A DNA stretch of 64,000 nt from Maribacter halichondriae (GCF_027474825.1 NZ_CP107030.1:3168529-3232528); one strand, 5' to 3'. Shown: positions 54,370-64,000, numbered from the stretch's first letter. The notes: generated by a model not told the origin, from the sequence alone. Numbers and translations are program-made.

Positions 54370-54672
54370 ATGAAAAATAACAGCTTAAAATTCGGAATAC
54401 TAGTAAGTAGCTTCTTCTTATTTGCTTCTTGTAATGCTTTTGGTCAGTCTGACCAAAAAAGACAAAATCAAGAACCACCTTCCGTTGAAAAAATCTTTGC
54501 CGATTTGGATAAAGATGAAGACGGACTCATTTCTAAAAAAGAGGTCAAAGGACCCTTAAAAAATGATTTTGCCAAAATCGATGCCGACGAAGATGGTTTC
54601 ATTTCCAAGGAAGAAATGGAAAAAGCACCTAAGCCAAAACGAGGTAAGGGAAGACCAGAGAATAAAAAATGA
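54370..54672 (+). CDS. Exported EF-hand protein
   Basis: A 100-residue protein with a lipoprotein-like or signal sequence (LKFGILVSSFFLFASC) and two EF-hand loops, DLDKDEDGLISKKE and DADEDGFISKEE, then a basic tail (KPKRGKGRPENKK). It is predicted to bind calcium outside the cytosol. First gene of a four-gene operon with CotH. Confidence 0.88.
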   Translation: MKNNSLKFGILVSSFFLFASCNAFGQSDQKRQNQEPPSVEKIFADLDKDEDGLISKKEVKGPLKNDFAKIDADEDGFISKEEMEKAPKPKRGKGRPENKK

Positions 54673-54697
54673 AGTCAACTATTAGAAACATAGTACA

Positions 54698-56179
54698 ATG
54701 AAAAAATTAGCATTAAAATCCATATCTGTTTTAAGTATTTTATTTCTGGCAACATTCTTATTTACAGGTTGTTCTGATGATGATCCGATACTAGAAACAG
54801 ATGACAATACTTCAGTTGTCGATGACGATTCTTCGACGGACGATGACAGCACAACAGTAGAAGATGCCGACTTTGTCGCAACCGATTGGACAACGGAAAC
54901 TCATAGTAACGATGCGGATCCAAATTTTGACGAGGTATTCGATAATACCACCGTAAAAAGATTTGATTTCGTGATCTCGAAAGAAAACTGGCAACTGATG
55001 CTAGATGATATGACCGAATTATACGGCACTTTCGGAAGCTCAAGTGGCGGCCCCGGAGGGGCAGGAGGCCCTGGTGGTGGAACAACTTTTTCAGATGAGG
55101 ATCCGATTTTTGTACCCGCATCTGTTTTTTACAATGGTAAAGAATGGTATAAGGTAGGCCTGCGTTTTAAAGGAAATTCCAGTTTGGCTGGTGCTTGGGG
55201 AGCAGGAATTTTAAAATTAGCCTTTAAAATGGACTTTGATGAGTACGAAGATGATTATCCCCAAATTGATAATCAACGTTTTTATGGCTTTAAGAAATTC
55301 AGTTTGAAGAATAATTATAATGACCGATCCTTCTTAAGGGAAAAAATGGCGGCAGAAGTATTTGCAGATGCAGGCTTGGCGGTTTCCAATACCGCATTTT
55401 ATACGCTGTATGTAGATCATGGCGATGGACCAGAATATTTTGGACTGTACACTTTGGTCGAAGAAGTAGATGGCACGGTAATGGACACCCAATTCTCAAG
55501 TGATGATGGTAATCTCTATAAGCCCGAAGATGATGGGGCCAACTTTGCGGAAGGTACATTCAATGAGGAGGGTTTTGAGAAAAAGACCAACGAAGATGAT
55601 GCCGATTGGAGTGATATTCAAGCTTTGTTCACGGCCTTACATGATGATACCCGAACTACGGATCCCGTAACATGGCGCACCAATTTGGATGCTGTTTTTG
55701 ATACCGACGTTTTCTTGAACTATCTCGCGGTAAATACAGTTATCCAAAATTGGGATACCTATGGTAGAATGCCACATAACTATTACCTGTACAATAATCC
55801 GGATAACAACAAACTCACATGGATTCCTTGGGATAACAATGAAGCCTTACAAGAAGGAAACAGGGAAGGCTCGTTAAATCTTGATTTTTCGGATCTGGCC
55901 TCAAGCGAGTGGCCTTTGATCGAATACCTGTATGCAGATGAAACGTACAAGGCCATTTATGACAATTATGTACAGGAAACCGTTGATGGGCCATTTGAAA
56001 CATCCCATATACAATCGGTCTATGCTACCTACTCATCGTTAGTTGAATCCTATGCAACTTCAGAAGTGGCAGGATATACTTTCTTGAACAATAACGCTGA
56101 TTTTCAGGCAGCAATTAACGAGCTGAATGCGCATGCTTCGCAACGTTCGTCCGCTGCAAATACGTATTTAAATCAGTAA
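54698..56179 (+). CDS. CotH kinase-family lipoprotein
   Basis: A 493-residue lipoprotein (LSILFLATFLFTGCSDDDP) with an acidic, Asp-rich linker (DDNTSVVDDDSSTDDDSTTV), a glycine-rich insert (SSGGPGGAGGPGGGT) and a CotH domain: FKKFSLKNNYNDRSFLREKM, YFGLYTLVEEVDG, NTVIQNWDTYGRMPHNYYLY and LTWIPWDNNEALQEG. CotH is an atypical protein kinase of spore coats; Bacteroidetes homologues are surface-exposed. Perhaps phosphorylates a partner outside the cell. Confidence 0.9.
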   Translation: MKKLALKSISVLSILFLATFLFTGCSDDDPILETDDNTSVVDDDSSTDDDSTTVEDADFVATDWTTETHSNDADPNFDEVFDNTTVKRFDFVISKENWQLMLDDMTELYGTFGSSSGGPGGAGGPGGGTTFSDEDPIFVPASVFYNGKEWYKVGLRFKGNSSLAGAWGAGILKLAFKMDFDEYEDDYPQIDNQRFYGFKKFSLKNNYNDRSFLREKMAAEVFADAGLAVSNTAFYTLYVDHGDGPEYFGLYTLVEEVDGTVMDTQFSSDDGNLYKPEDDGANFAEGTFNEEGFEKKTNEDDADWSDIQALFTALHDDTRTTDPVTWRTNLDAVFDTDVFLNYLAVNTVIQNWDTYGRMPHNYYLYNNPDNNKLTWIPWDNNEALQEGNREGSLNLDFSDLASSEWPLIEYLYADETYKAIYDNYVQETVDGPFETSHIQSVYATYSSLVESYATSEVAGYTFLNNNADFQAAINELNAHASQRSSAANTYLNQ

Positions 56180-56218
56180 AAAGGACGGTAAACGAATTTG
56201 AAAAATAAAGATAATACC

Positions 56219-57229
56219 ATGAAAAATAGAACTAATCTAATACCTATCATTTTTGCACTTGTAATTTTTGCCTTCTTAGGTTGTTCTGCTTGTAACAATG
56301 ATGATGCTGGTACAGCAGACGACACCATTATCGACGACACCACAGACGATTCAACAATTGTAGATGTTGATTCCTCCTACTTTTATACCGCCGATGGGTC
56401 GGTCACGATTACCACCGTACCATGTACACTTTCCGATGGCACATCAACGGATTGTTACCAGATTGTTACCACCAGCCTACCCGGCGATCACGAGATGGGA
56501 CCATGGTGCCCCGACAACATTGCTGACGATGCCTCGGCTGGAGGTATTTGGCTGGAAGGCGGAGAAGTATATGATGTAGACGGGGCCTTTGTGGAAAATA
56601 TGGCGACATTTTATAATGATACCAAATGGATGATGTATGATGCCAATGGAGACATTTATGTAACGGAAACCGAAGACGATTGCATCAACGCCGCCAATCC
56701 CAATGTTGGAGCCGAATACGAAAACTTCTGCGTTGAATGTCTTCCTTCGTATATAACCGATCTATCGCAAACTTGGACAATTCCAATTACCCCTGTTATT
56801 CAAGACAGCTCCACATTATTTGCCACGGGACCAGGTGGGCCAGGGAATAGTGCTCCCTCTACTCGTGGAGTGGCGTTAAATGGTATTGAATTTTCCGCAC
56901 CGGCCCCTGTTGATAATATTCTTGGCGCCTATACCCTCGCTCCATTTGATGATGCCGGCGGTCATATTAATGTACACCAAGGGTATCATTATCATGCGGC
57001 TACCGGGTTCGGTACACAAATAGCACAAGATGATGGCCATGCCCCTTTAATCGGGTATGCTTTGGACGGATTCGGAATTTATGAATTATTGGACACTAGT
57101 GACAATGCTCCAACAGACCTGGATAATTTACGCGGCCACTCAGATGATACCAGAGGCTATCATTATCACGTAGATGAGGCCGGAAACAACAATTTTATCA
57201 ATGGTTTAAAAGGCGCTTACGCCAATTAA
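56219..57229 (+). CDS. YHYH-domain lipoprotein
   Basis: About 336 residues. MKNRTNLIPIIFALVIFAFL ends in a GCSAC lipobox, and another Asp/Thr-rich linker follows. Two YHYH motifs (GYHYHAATGFGTQI and GYHYHVDEAGN) and GYALDGFGIYELL define the YHYH family, which probably binds metal via the His-rich motifs. Lies 39 bp after the CotH gene. Confidence 0.88.
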   Translation: MKNRTNLIPIIFALVIFAFLGCSACNNDDAGTADDTIIDDTTDDSTIVDVDSSYFYTADGSVTITTVPCTLSDGTSTDCYQIVTTSLPGDHEMGPWCPDNIADDASAGGIWLEGGEVYDVDGAFVENMATFYNDTKWMMYDANGDIYVTETEDDCINAANPNVGAEYENFCVECLPSYITDLSQTWTIPITPVIQDSSTLFATGPGGPGNSAPSTRGVALNGIEFSAPAPVDNILGAYTLAPFDDAGGHINVHQGYHYHAATGFGTQIAQDDGHAPLIGYALDGFGIYELLDTSDNAPTDLDNLRGHSDDTRGYHYHVDEAGNNNFINGLKGAYAN

Positions 57230-57240
57230 AGGACATAAAG

Positions 57241-57858
57241 ATGAAAAAGCAGCTGTTAGTATCTATAATCGGATTGTTTTCACTGGCAAGTTTTGCCCAC
57301 AATCCCGATGCTTCTACCACCATGTTGGTAGAGAAAGAGAATAATGTTTGGGTGCTGCAGATCAGTACGTCATTGACCGCTTTTCAGCAAGAAATACGGA
57401 CCCATTATGCTGAAACTCCTTATAAATCCCCCGAGGAGTTTCAAAAAATGGTGTTGGAACATATCAATAACAATTTTCATCTCAGTTTCAATGGCGGCGA
57501 AAATATTACCCTCGACAAAGGGCTCGTAAAACTAGGCCATGAAACCAAGGTGGTTTTTGAGGTACTTGGTATTCCTTCGGATATACAATCCGTTCGTATA
57601 AAAAATACCTCCTTTAAGGACATCAGTAGGAATCAAAACGCTTTCATGCTTTTCAAGGAAGGTTTTAATAAGGAACAATTCGTTTTGAACAATGCCAATG
57701 ACCATACCCTAACATTGGAAGTAAACGGAAAAAAGTTTGTAGAAGCTAGTAAGAGCAAGGCAAGTTTCTTTTCGCCCTATTTTGGACTAGTATTTATAGG
57801 TCTTTTGGGCATCGGCTATTTACTCCATTATGTCTTTAGCAGTAAAAAATGGCTTTAA
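57241..57858 (+). CDS. Exported, C-terminally anchored protein (DUF6702-like)
   Basis: A 205-residue protein: signal peptide (MKKQLLVSIIGLFSLASFAH), a beta-rich domain (ENNVWVLQISTSLTAFQQEI) and one C-terminal membrane helix (FGLVFIGLLGIGYLLHYVFS) followed by SSKKWL. The layout resembles DUF6702-type proteins. Last gene of the EF-hand/CotH/YHYH operon; 11 bp after the YHYH gene's stop. Confidence 0.75.
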   Translation: MKKQLLVSIIGLFSLASFAHNPDASTTMLVEKENNVWVLQISTSLTAFQQEIRTHYAETPYKSPEEFQKMVLEHINNNFHLSFNGGENITLDKGLVKLGHETKVVFEVLGIPSDIQSVRIKNTSFKDISRNQNAFMLFKEGFNKEQFVLNNANDHTLTLEVNGKKFVEASKSKASFFSPYFGLVFIGLLGIGYLLHYVFSSKKWL

Positions 57859-58041
57859 AACCCGTTCGCTAATTTCCATTCGTTGAACGGAACACTCTTT
57901 TTGCTTAAAGATTCCTACCGTGTATTGCAATCAAGTTTTTTGGGATAAAATTTCACAGAACTTCATCCAAAAAACTCAAAAGATTTTGAACTATAAGAAT
58001 TGAATACTATAGTCTTGAAAAAAGAAGGTTGAATGTAAGAA

Positions 58042-58725
58042 TCAAACCGCCCTTTGCACCACCTCAAAAACCTTATTCCCATCACATTTCAACGTCTTGG
58101 AAGGATATTTGAGAATTAGTGCATAGTCATGGGTGGCCATTAAAATGGTGCGTCCCGATTTATTGATGTCTTGCATTACTTTCATGACCTCGACACTGGT
58201 CTGTGGATCCAGATTTCCGGTAGGCTCATCGGCCAAAATAAGTTCGGGATCATTTAGCAATGCACGCGCAATAGCGATCCGTTGTTGTTCCCCTCCCGAA
58301 AGTTCATGCGGAAATTTAAAGCCTTTCGTTTTCATTCCGACCTTATCCAGTACTTCCTCTATTTGTTTACTCATTTTCGCCTGGTCTTTCCATCCGGTTG
58401 CCTTGAGCACGAATTGAAGGTTGTTGTTGATGTTGCGATCGGGCAATAATTTAAAATCCTGAAAAACGATGCCAAGTTTACGACGTAAATAGGGGATATC
58501 ATTTTCCTTCAAGGTCTTCAGGTCAAAACCAACGATGCTTCCAGAGCCTTTTTTGAGCGGTAAATCCCCGTAAAGTGTCTTCATAAAACTGCTCTTGCCA
58601 CTTCCGGTTTTACCGATAAGATAAACGAATTCACCCTTTTTGACCTCAAGGCTTACTTCGTTCAGAACAAGGCTTTCCTTTTGAAAAATGGCAACATCGT
58701 TAAGTTCCAGTATCGTTTCGGGCAT
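58042..58725 (-). CDS. ftsE: Cell division ATP-binding protein FtsE
   Basis: A 227-residue ABC ATPase: LIGKTGSGKSSFMKTLYG (Walker A), HELSGGEQQRIAIARALLND (signature), LILADEPTGNLDP (Walker B) and the switch His in MATHDYALI. The FtsE-type Q-loop is in VFQDFKLLPDRN. With FtsX it activates septal peptidoglycan hydrolysis. No ftsX is beside it, as is usual in this phylum. Confidence 0.9.
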   Translation of the reverse strand: MPETILELNDVAIFQKESLVLNEVSLEVKKGEFVYLIGKTGSGKSSFMKTLYGDLPLKKGSGSIVGFDLKTLKENDIPYLRRKLGIVFQDFKLLPDRNINNNLQFVLKATGWKDQAKMSKQIEEVLDKVGMKTKGFKFPHELSGGEQQRIAIARALLNDPELILADEPTGNLDPQTSVEVMKVMQDINKSGRTILMATHDYALILKYPSKTLKCDGNKVFEVVQRAV

Positions 58726-58947
58726 TTTTAATTGTAAAGGTTAATGATTTTTCAGGGTTCCGGACAACAGATTCCTATTTCCTGTTTCGTACTTCTTACC
58801 TCGTACTTCCATTTGTTGATATAAAAGTAATAAGTTAACCCGGATAACAAATTATCGTTCTACTTATTCTTTTTCTTTTGTATTGCGTGGGCACATACTT
58901 TGATTCCGTTTTTCACGTTATAAACACTAGAAAATAGTTAGAACACT

Positions 58948-61900
58948 ATGTTTAGAAAGATATCCACTTTCCTTCCCATCCTTTTGGGAATGGTATTTTG
59001 GGGCATTTCCCAAGAAACCAAAATCTATACCCACGAAAATAAAGACTACCAAGACGCGCTGGCGCTCTACAACAATGAGCAATACCAAGCGGCTCAGACC
59101 ATTTTTGGCAAAGTAAAGAACACGACCGAAAATCTAGAGGTCAAAGCGAACAGTGCCTATTACGAAGCGAACGCAGCAGTCCGTCTAAATCAATTGGGCG
59201 CCGATAATTTGATGGAAGACTTTGTGGAAAAATACCCAACATCCACAAAACGCAATTCCGCTTTCGCTGATGTGGCGGAATATTATTTCGAGACGGGCAA
59301 ATATCCGTATGCCTTAAAATGGTACGATAAAGTAGATCAGGGAGCCCTTTCCAGAAAGGAAATGGACAAATTCAACTTCAATTATGGGTATTCCCTTTTT
59401 TCCTCCAAGAAGACCAAAGAGGCCGAACGCTATTTGAGCAAGGTTACAGAATCACCTGTTTATGGTTCCCAGGCAAAATATTACATGGGCTATATCTCCT
59501 ACGAACAAGATGATTATCAAACGGCCAATGAACGTTTTGATGAGATTACCGATCCTGAGATCCTTGATGAAAAATTGAGTTACTATCAGGCTGATATGAA
59601 CTTTAAGTTGGGCCGCTTCGAAGAGGCCATTGCCTTGGCGAAAAAACAGTTGACCAAAGCGGATAGAAGCGAAGTTTCGGAACTCAACAAAATTATCGGA
59701 GAAAGTTATTTCAATCTAAAGCAATACGACAATGCGATTCCCTTTTTAGAAGAGTATAGGGGAAAGAGAGGAAAATGGAGCAATACCGATTATTATTTAT
59801 TGGGATACAGCTACTACAAACAAGGTGATTTTACAAATGCGGTTCAACAGTTCAACAAGATCATAGGGGGAACGAACAATGTTTCACAAAACGCCTACTA
59901 CCACCTGGCAGAATGCTACTTGAAACTCGATAAAAAACAGGAATCCCTGAACGCTTTCCGCAATGCCTCTCAAATGGATTTCTCTCCAGAGATCCAAAAA
60001 GATGCCTATTTGAACTATGCCCGTTTGAGTTATGAAATCGGAAATCCTTATGAACCCGTACCACAGGTCATTTCAGATTATTTGAGCAAATATCCGAACG
60101 ATAAAAATGCACAGGCCATGCAAGAATTATTGGTCGATTCGTATATCACCTCGAAAAATTTTGCCGGGGCCATGGAGCTGCTCGAAAAGAATCGAAATTT
60201 CGCTAGCAAGACGACCTATCAGAAAGTTGCCTTCTATCGCGGGGTCGAACTCTTTATTGACGCAGACTATGCCGAGGCGGCGGAGAATTTCAAAAAATCA
60301 TTGGGCAGTGCCGAGGATGGCCTTTTTGAGGCACGGGCAGCTTATTGGAAAGCGGAATCGGAATATATGTTGAATCGCTTTGAGGATGCCTTGGCAAGTT
60401 ACAAACGGTTTCAGCAAAGTTCGAGCGCAAGATCAACGGAGGAGTATAAAGATCTGGATTACAATTTGGCCTATACCCATTTTAAACTAAAACAATATGG
60501 TCCGGCCATTTCAAATTTCAACAGTTTTACCAGTTCATCGCCTTCCGATACCCAAAAACTATATGATGGTTATCTCCGATTGGGCGACAGTTATTTCGTA
60601 ACCAGTAAATATTGGCCTGCCATAGAAACCTATAATAAGGCCTTGGATTTGTCAGGTCCCGAAAAGGATTACGCCGCATATCACAAAGCGTTAAGTTATG
60701 GATTCGTAGATCGGGCAAGTACGAAAATCGAGGAATTGGAAAATTTCACTTCAAAATATCCAAACTCAACCTTAAAAGATGACGCCCTCTTCGAGTTGGG
60801 AAACTCCTATATCACCTCAGGACAAGAGAATCGTGGCCTTCAGGCGTATGACCGTTTGATCAGTGAATATAAGGCAAGTGCCCTTGTGCCGCAGGCCATT
60901 ATGCGACAGGGATTAGTCCATTATAATGGAAGCAGAAACGAACAGGCATTGGCAAAATTCAAAACGGTCGTACGCGATTTTCCGAATACCCAAGAAGCGA
61001 TTCAGGCGGTATCAACCGCAAAACTTGTTTATGTAGATATGGGTCGGGTAGATGAATACGCCGCTTGGGTACGTGACCTCGATTTCGTAGAAGTGACCGA
61101 TACCGAGTTGGATAATGCCACCTATGAATCGGCCGATAAAAAGAATCTTGAAGGGGACAAAAATGCTGCTATCCGGGGATATGAAAATTATATCAAACAA
61201 TTCCCCAACGGACTGCATGCGATTAAGGCGAACTTCAATCTGGCCCAATTGTATTTTGCCCAAGGTGATAAGGAAAAGGCATTGGTCTATTACAAATATG
61301 TGGCCGATAAGGGAACGAGTGAATATACCGAACAGTCGTTGACACGCACATGTGAAATCTATATCGGTAACAAAGATTATATCTCGGCACTACCTTATTT
61401 GGAACGATTGGAGGCCACGGCCGATATTCAACAGAATAGAACATTTGCCCAATCGAATTTGATGAAGGGATATTATCAGCAAAAGAATTATGATCGCACC
61501 CTGGCCTATGCGGAAAAAGTATTGGCAACTCCGAGTATCGATAACCGAATCAAAAGTGATGCGCAGATCATGATTGCCCGGTCGGCCATCGCCACGGGGG
61601 ATGAATCAAAAGCGGAATCGGCCTATGCCGACGTATTGAAAATAGCATCAGGAGAGACCGCAGCCGAAGCACTTTATTATGACGCTTATTTCAAAAACAA
61701 AGCCGGACAGCACGAAACGTCTAACACTTCGGTGCAGAAGTTGGCAAAAGATTTTTCCGCGTACAAAGAATGGGGAGGTAAGGGACTTATCATTATGGCC
61801 AAGAATTTCTATGCTTTGGGCGATGCCTACCAAGCCACTTATATTTTGGATAATGTGATTACGAACTTTAGCCAATATCCGGAAATAGTTGCGGAAGCAC

Positions 61901-61971
61901 ATGGTGAACTATCCATCATTAAGGCCAAGGAGGCACAGAGTAATTCTTCCGTAAATCCGGATGGAAATTAA
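58948..61971 (+). CDS. Large tetratricopeptide-repeat protein
   Basis: A 1007-residue protein with a signal peptide (MFRKISTFLPILLGMVFWGI) and TPR-like repeats over nearly its whole length (YPYALKWYDKVDQGALSRKE, YFNLKQYDNAIPFLEEYRGK, YYKQGDFTNAVQQFNKIIGG and others). A periplasmic or outer-membrane scaffold. The outer-membrane barrel gene follows after 25 bp, a frequent pairing in Bacteroidetes, suggesting that they work together. Confidence 0.9.
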   Translation: MFRKISTFLPILLGMVFWGISQETKIYTHENKDYQDALALYNNEQYQAAQTIFGKVKNTTENLEVKANSAYYEANAAVRLNQLGADNLMEDFVEKYPTSTKRNSAFADVAEYYFETGKYPYALKWYDKVDQGALSRKEMDKFNFNYGYSLFSSKKTKEAERYLSKVTESPVYGSQAKYYMGYISYEQDDYQTANERFDEITDPEILDEKLSYYQADMNFKLGRFEEAIALAKKQLTKADRSEVSELNKIIGESYFNLKQYDNAIPFLEEYRGKRGKWSNTDYYLLGYSYYKQGDFTNAVQQFNKIIGGTNNVSQNAYYHLAECYLKLDKKQESLNAFRNASQMDFSPEIQKDAYLNYARLSYEIGNPYEPVPQVISDYLSKYPNDKNAQAMQELLVDSYITSKNFAGAMELLEKNRNFASKTTYQKVAFYRGVELFIDADYAEAAENFKKSLGSAEDGLFEARAAYWKAESEYMLNRFEDALASYKRFQQSSSARSTEEYKDLDYNLAYTHFKLKQYGPAISNFNSFTSSSPSDTQKLYDGYLRLGDSYFVTSKYWPAIETYNKALDLSGPEKDYAAYHKALSYGFVDRASTKIEELENFTSKYPNSTLKDDALFELGNSYITSGQENRGLQAYDRLISEYKASALVPQAIMRQGLVHYNGSRNEQALAKFKTVVRDFPNTQEAIQAVSTAKLVYVDMGRVDEYAAWVRDLDFVEVTDTELDNATYESADKKNLEGDKNAAIRGYENYIKQFPNGLHAIKANFNLAQLYFAQGDKEKALVYYKYVADKGTSEYTEQSLTRTCEIYIGNKDYISALPYLERLEATADIQQNRTFAQSNLMKGYYQQKNYDRTLAYAEKVLATPSIDNRIKSDAQIMIARSAIATGDESKAESAYADVLKIASGETAAEALYYDAYFKNKAGQHETSNTSVQKLAKDFSAYKEWGGKGLIIMAKNFYALGDAYQATYILDNVITNFSQYPEIVAEAHGELSIIKAKEAQSNSSVNPDGN

Positions 61972-61996
61972 AATATTCGAATACTAAGGAACACTC

Positions 61997-63748
61997 ATGA
62001 AGAAGTACATCAAAATAACCCTATTCGTTTATCTTGGATTCTTCCAGCTGGCCCAAGGGCAAGATGAAGATGACGAAGGCATAGGCACGGAGACCGTAAC
62101 GGTAACGAAGGCATACACGCCCACTATTTCCGATGCCTTTAAAATTAAGTCGATGCCGAATATGAACGATTCCATCGTCCTTCAAAAGAAGAAAATAGAA
62201 TACAATATCTTTTCGGTTCCGGTGGCTTCGACTTTTACCCCGGCGAAGGGCAAGGCTTCGGCGGTGAAAAAGGCACCTCCTCCGATCCTATACAATTCCT
62301 ATGCTTCTGCGGGTGGGGGTAATCCGGCCAACATTATGGCCAAATTCTATACGGCCCGAACCATCGACAGAGAATCGAATTTTACTTTGGGTCTTGACCA
62401 TAATTCATCACGGGGCGATATCGCCGGAGTGATTTTGGACAATATCTATTCAAAAAGCAAGCTTGATGCGTCTTATGCAAAGCGAGATCGAGATTTGAAT
62501 TGGGGCGCTGATTTGGGTGTAAAGCATCAGCTCTACAATTGGTACGGCCTGCCCGAAGGTACGGATCCGGTAACGGTGGCCGGTATCGACGAACGCCAAA
62601 ATTATTTTATGGGAGAGGCAGGAGCCCACATCAATGTTGAAGATGCTTATTTTTCGAATGCCGAACTCAAGTATAGAAGATTTTGGGATGGTGTAAAATC
62701 GGGTGAGAACCGGGCCATTTTCGGAACGGGTTTCGAATTTCCGGTAAACGAGGAGACTTTTGGAATAAAATTTAAAGTGGATTATGTAAACGGGAATTTT
62801 AAGAATGCCAGTATCAACGATACCGAAAATTTGGAAGGAATAAAATATAGCCACCTGCAGGTTGGAATCAATCCCAGCTTGACTTTATTGCGGGATGACC
62901 TTTCCTTGAATTTGGGAGTAAATCTGGTCTATGGGCTGGATACCGAGTTGAGCGACAGTAATTTTTATATCTATCCAGCTGTGACGGCTTCGTATCGTTT
63001 GCTGGAGGAGTTTGCCATTGCCTATGGCGGAATCGAAGGTGAGTTGAGACAGAATTCCTATTATGGTTTTATAGAGGAAAATCCCTTTGTGTCTCCTACA
63101 CTTTCGGTAGTTCCGACAGATCGGCAATATGATGCATATGTGGGTCTTAGGGGTCAACTTTTGCCCAATCTAAGCTATAATATCAAAGGATCCTACACAG
63201 CTGAAAACAGAAGACCGGTTTTCAAATTGAATCCGAATAATTCATTTAGAAATGATGAAAATGGATATTATTTCGGTAACTCTTTCGAGGTATTTTACGA
63301 TGATATCAAGACGTTGGGAGTTTTTGGCGAGTTGAATATCGATGTGAACCGAAATTTCACCTTGGGTATCAATGCCGAATATTTCAATTATCATACGGAA
63401 ACCGATAATCCCGCATGGAACCTTCCGGAACTCACCGGCTCATTGTTCATGGATTATCAGATCGGTGAAAAATGGTTTATGGGCGCCAATCTGTTTTATG
63501 TTGGCGAACGTGAGGATTTTTCATCCGAGGCGGTCCAAAATGTTCAACCTTCTGAGTTTCCTGCGACATTGATTCAACTTGACGCCTATTTTGACGCCAA
63601 TGCGCATATCGGTCATCGGCTTAGTGACCAGTTGTCGATTTTTGTAAAGGCAGCTAACATCGCGAACAACAATTATGCACGTTGGGCCAACTATCCGGTT
63701 CAGGGCATTCAAATATTGGGCGGGGCTACCTATAAGTTTGATTTTTGA
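61997..63748 (+). CDS. Outer-membrane beta-barrel protein (TonB-dependent-receptor-like)
   Basis: A 583-residue protein: signal peptide (MKKYIKITLFVYLGFFQLAQ), an ETVTVTKAYTPTIS segment like the start of TonB-dependent receptors, no full plug domain, then ~450 residues of amphipathic strands ending in NNNYARWANYPVQGIQIL and aromatic-terminated KFDF, the barrel C-terminal signal. Shorter than usual receptors (~750-1000), so probably a barrel without the standard plug. Co-transcribed with the TPR gene. Confidence 0.85.
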   Translation: MKKYIKITLFVYLGFFQLAQGQDEDDEGIGTETVTVTKAYTPTISDAFKIKSMPNMNDSIVLQKKKIEYNIFSVPVASTFTPAKGKASAVKKAPPPILYNSYASAGGGNPANIMAKFYTARTIDRESNFTLGLDHNSSRGDIAGVILDNIYSKSKLDASYAKRDRDLNWGADLGVKHQLYNWYGLPEGTDPVTVAGIDERQNYFMGEAGAHINVEDAYFSNAELKYRRFWDGVKSGENRAIFGTGFEFPVNEETFGIKFKVDYVNGNFKNASINDTENLEGIKYSHLQVGINPSLTLLRDDLSLNLGVNLVYGLDTELSDSNFYIYPAVTASYRLLEEFAIAYGGIEGELRQNSYYGFIEENPFVSPTLSVVPTDRQYDAYVGLRGQLLPNLSYNIKGSYTAENRRPVFKLNPNNSFRNDENGYYFGNSFEVFYDDIKTLGVFGELNIDVNRNFTLGINAEYFNYHTETDNPAWNLPELTGSLFMDYQIGEKWFMGANLFYVGEREDFSSEAVQNVQPSEFPATLIQLDAYFDANAHIGHRLSDQLSIFVKAANIANNNYARWANYPVQGIQILGGATYKFDF

Positions 63749-63766
63749 TCAATAATTTATTTTTCG

Positions 63767-63784
63767 TTCCCGCGTAGGCGGGAA
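63767..63784. repeat. Short hairpin TTCCCGC-GTAG-GCGGGAA
   Basis: Seven-base perfect stem with a GTAG loop, 19 bp after the barrel gene. There is no strong T-tract, so it is a weak terminator or a copy of a dispersed CCCGCGTAGGCGGG repeat. Confidence 0.5.
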
Positions 63785-63935
63785 TCTTTCCCTCGCATCG
63801 GACGGTGGTGGGAAATTGTACCAGAGCATATGCTTTACCGGTTAACCACCAGTAATGCTCTTTTAACGATTGAAGCTCCAATTCTGAAGCGTAAACCCTA
63901 CAATTTCCTATTTTAGAGGCAGTTAACCATTTAGA

Positions 63936-64000
63936 ATGGATTTCTATTCAAAATCTAAATTTTGCACTATAGTTTTGGTGATGGGTTGCCTTCTTGTGCT
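63936..64000 (+). CDS. Possible 5' end of an exported protein, cut by the window
   Basis: ATG at 63936 opens MDFYSKSKFCTIVLVMGCLL, an open frame to the edge that looks like a signal peptide or lipobox. Too short to identify; the start is plausible but not proven. Confidence 0.35.
   Translation, partial: MDFYSKSKFCTIVLVMGCLLV

Noticed and set aside
1..64000. CRISPR arrays, tRNA and rRNA genes
   Set aside because: No regularly spaced repeats with unique spacers and no complete tRNA or rRNA sequence were seen.

Overview
The window looks like the chromosome of a marine member of the Flavobacteriaceae (Bacteroidetes). The support is the Bacteroidetes -7 promoter box TAnnTTTG, a tmRNA whose tag reads GDNNYALAA, a type IX secretion (CHU_C/gliding-type) C-terminal domain, Bacteroidetes-type integrase and HipBST modules, many SPII lipoproteins, two S1 sulfatases, and families typical of the group (Lacal_2735, DUF2237, StlD/DarB-type ketosynthase).

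Layout. 1-11.4 kb: a long minus-strand run of cell-envelope and unknown genes: an unrecognised protein cut by the window edge, a small CCGQK protein, a DUF1360 protein, a 760-residue beta-rich unknown, a membrane/coiled-coil protein, an M15 peptidase, a 12-TM patatin-like lipase, an FAD-linked sugar-lactone-type oxidase and a Bor-like lipoprotein. 12-14.6 kb: an exported unknown, a phosphotriesterase-family hydrolase, DUF2188 and GIY-YIG proteins. About 14.8-24.6 kb: an A+T-rich genomic island next to the tmRNA 3' end. It carries an IntDOT-like tyrosine recombinase, a HipBST-type toxin-antitoxin module with three evenly spaced operators, and two convergent gene sets (PTPS-FolE-GPx-membrane proteins; small protein-Lacal_2735-DUF2237-small membrane proteins) that share one 33-bp operator architecture. 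24.6-25.0 kb: tmRNA.

25.3-30.1 kb: an NAD(P)-dependent oxidoreductase followed by a lipid-type locus: a sterol-desaturase-family hydroxylase, a ketosynthase III fused to a haem-oxygenase-like diiron domain, and a conserved unknown. 30.3-34.2 kb: a giant secreted T9SS cargo protein. 34.2-40.6 kb: PHP phosphodiesterase, DUF1361, Coq4-like, winged-helix regulator with paired operators, serine hydrolase and metalloprotease. 40.8-51.5 kb: two sulfatases, a TlpA-like lipoprotein, KdsA, TypA/BipA, a polyphosphate-glucokinase-like ROK kinase and a serine hydrolase. 51.6-57.9 kb: NUDIX, and a LytTR two-component system divergent from an EF-hand/CotH/YHYH/membrane-anchored-protein operon, with a 21-bp-period direct repeat between them. 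58-64 kb: FtsE, a 1007-residue TPR protein and an outer-membrane barrel.

A cross-cutting observation: at least nine genes, including the normally essential kdsA, are interrupted by an indel that falls in a mononucleotide run. The simplest reading is homopolymer sequencing error, so these genes are annotated at their probable full extents. The most interesting biology is the ketosynthase-diiron fusion locus, the pterin/stress genes under the twin operator, the HipBST operator array, and the LytTR-CotH-YHYH operon.
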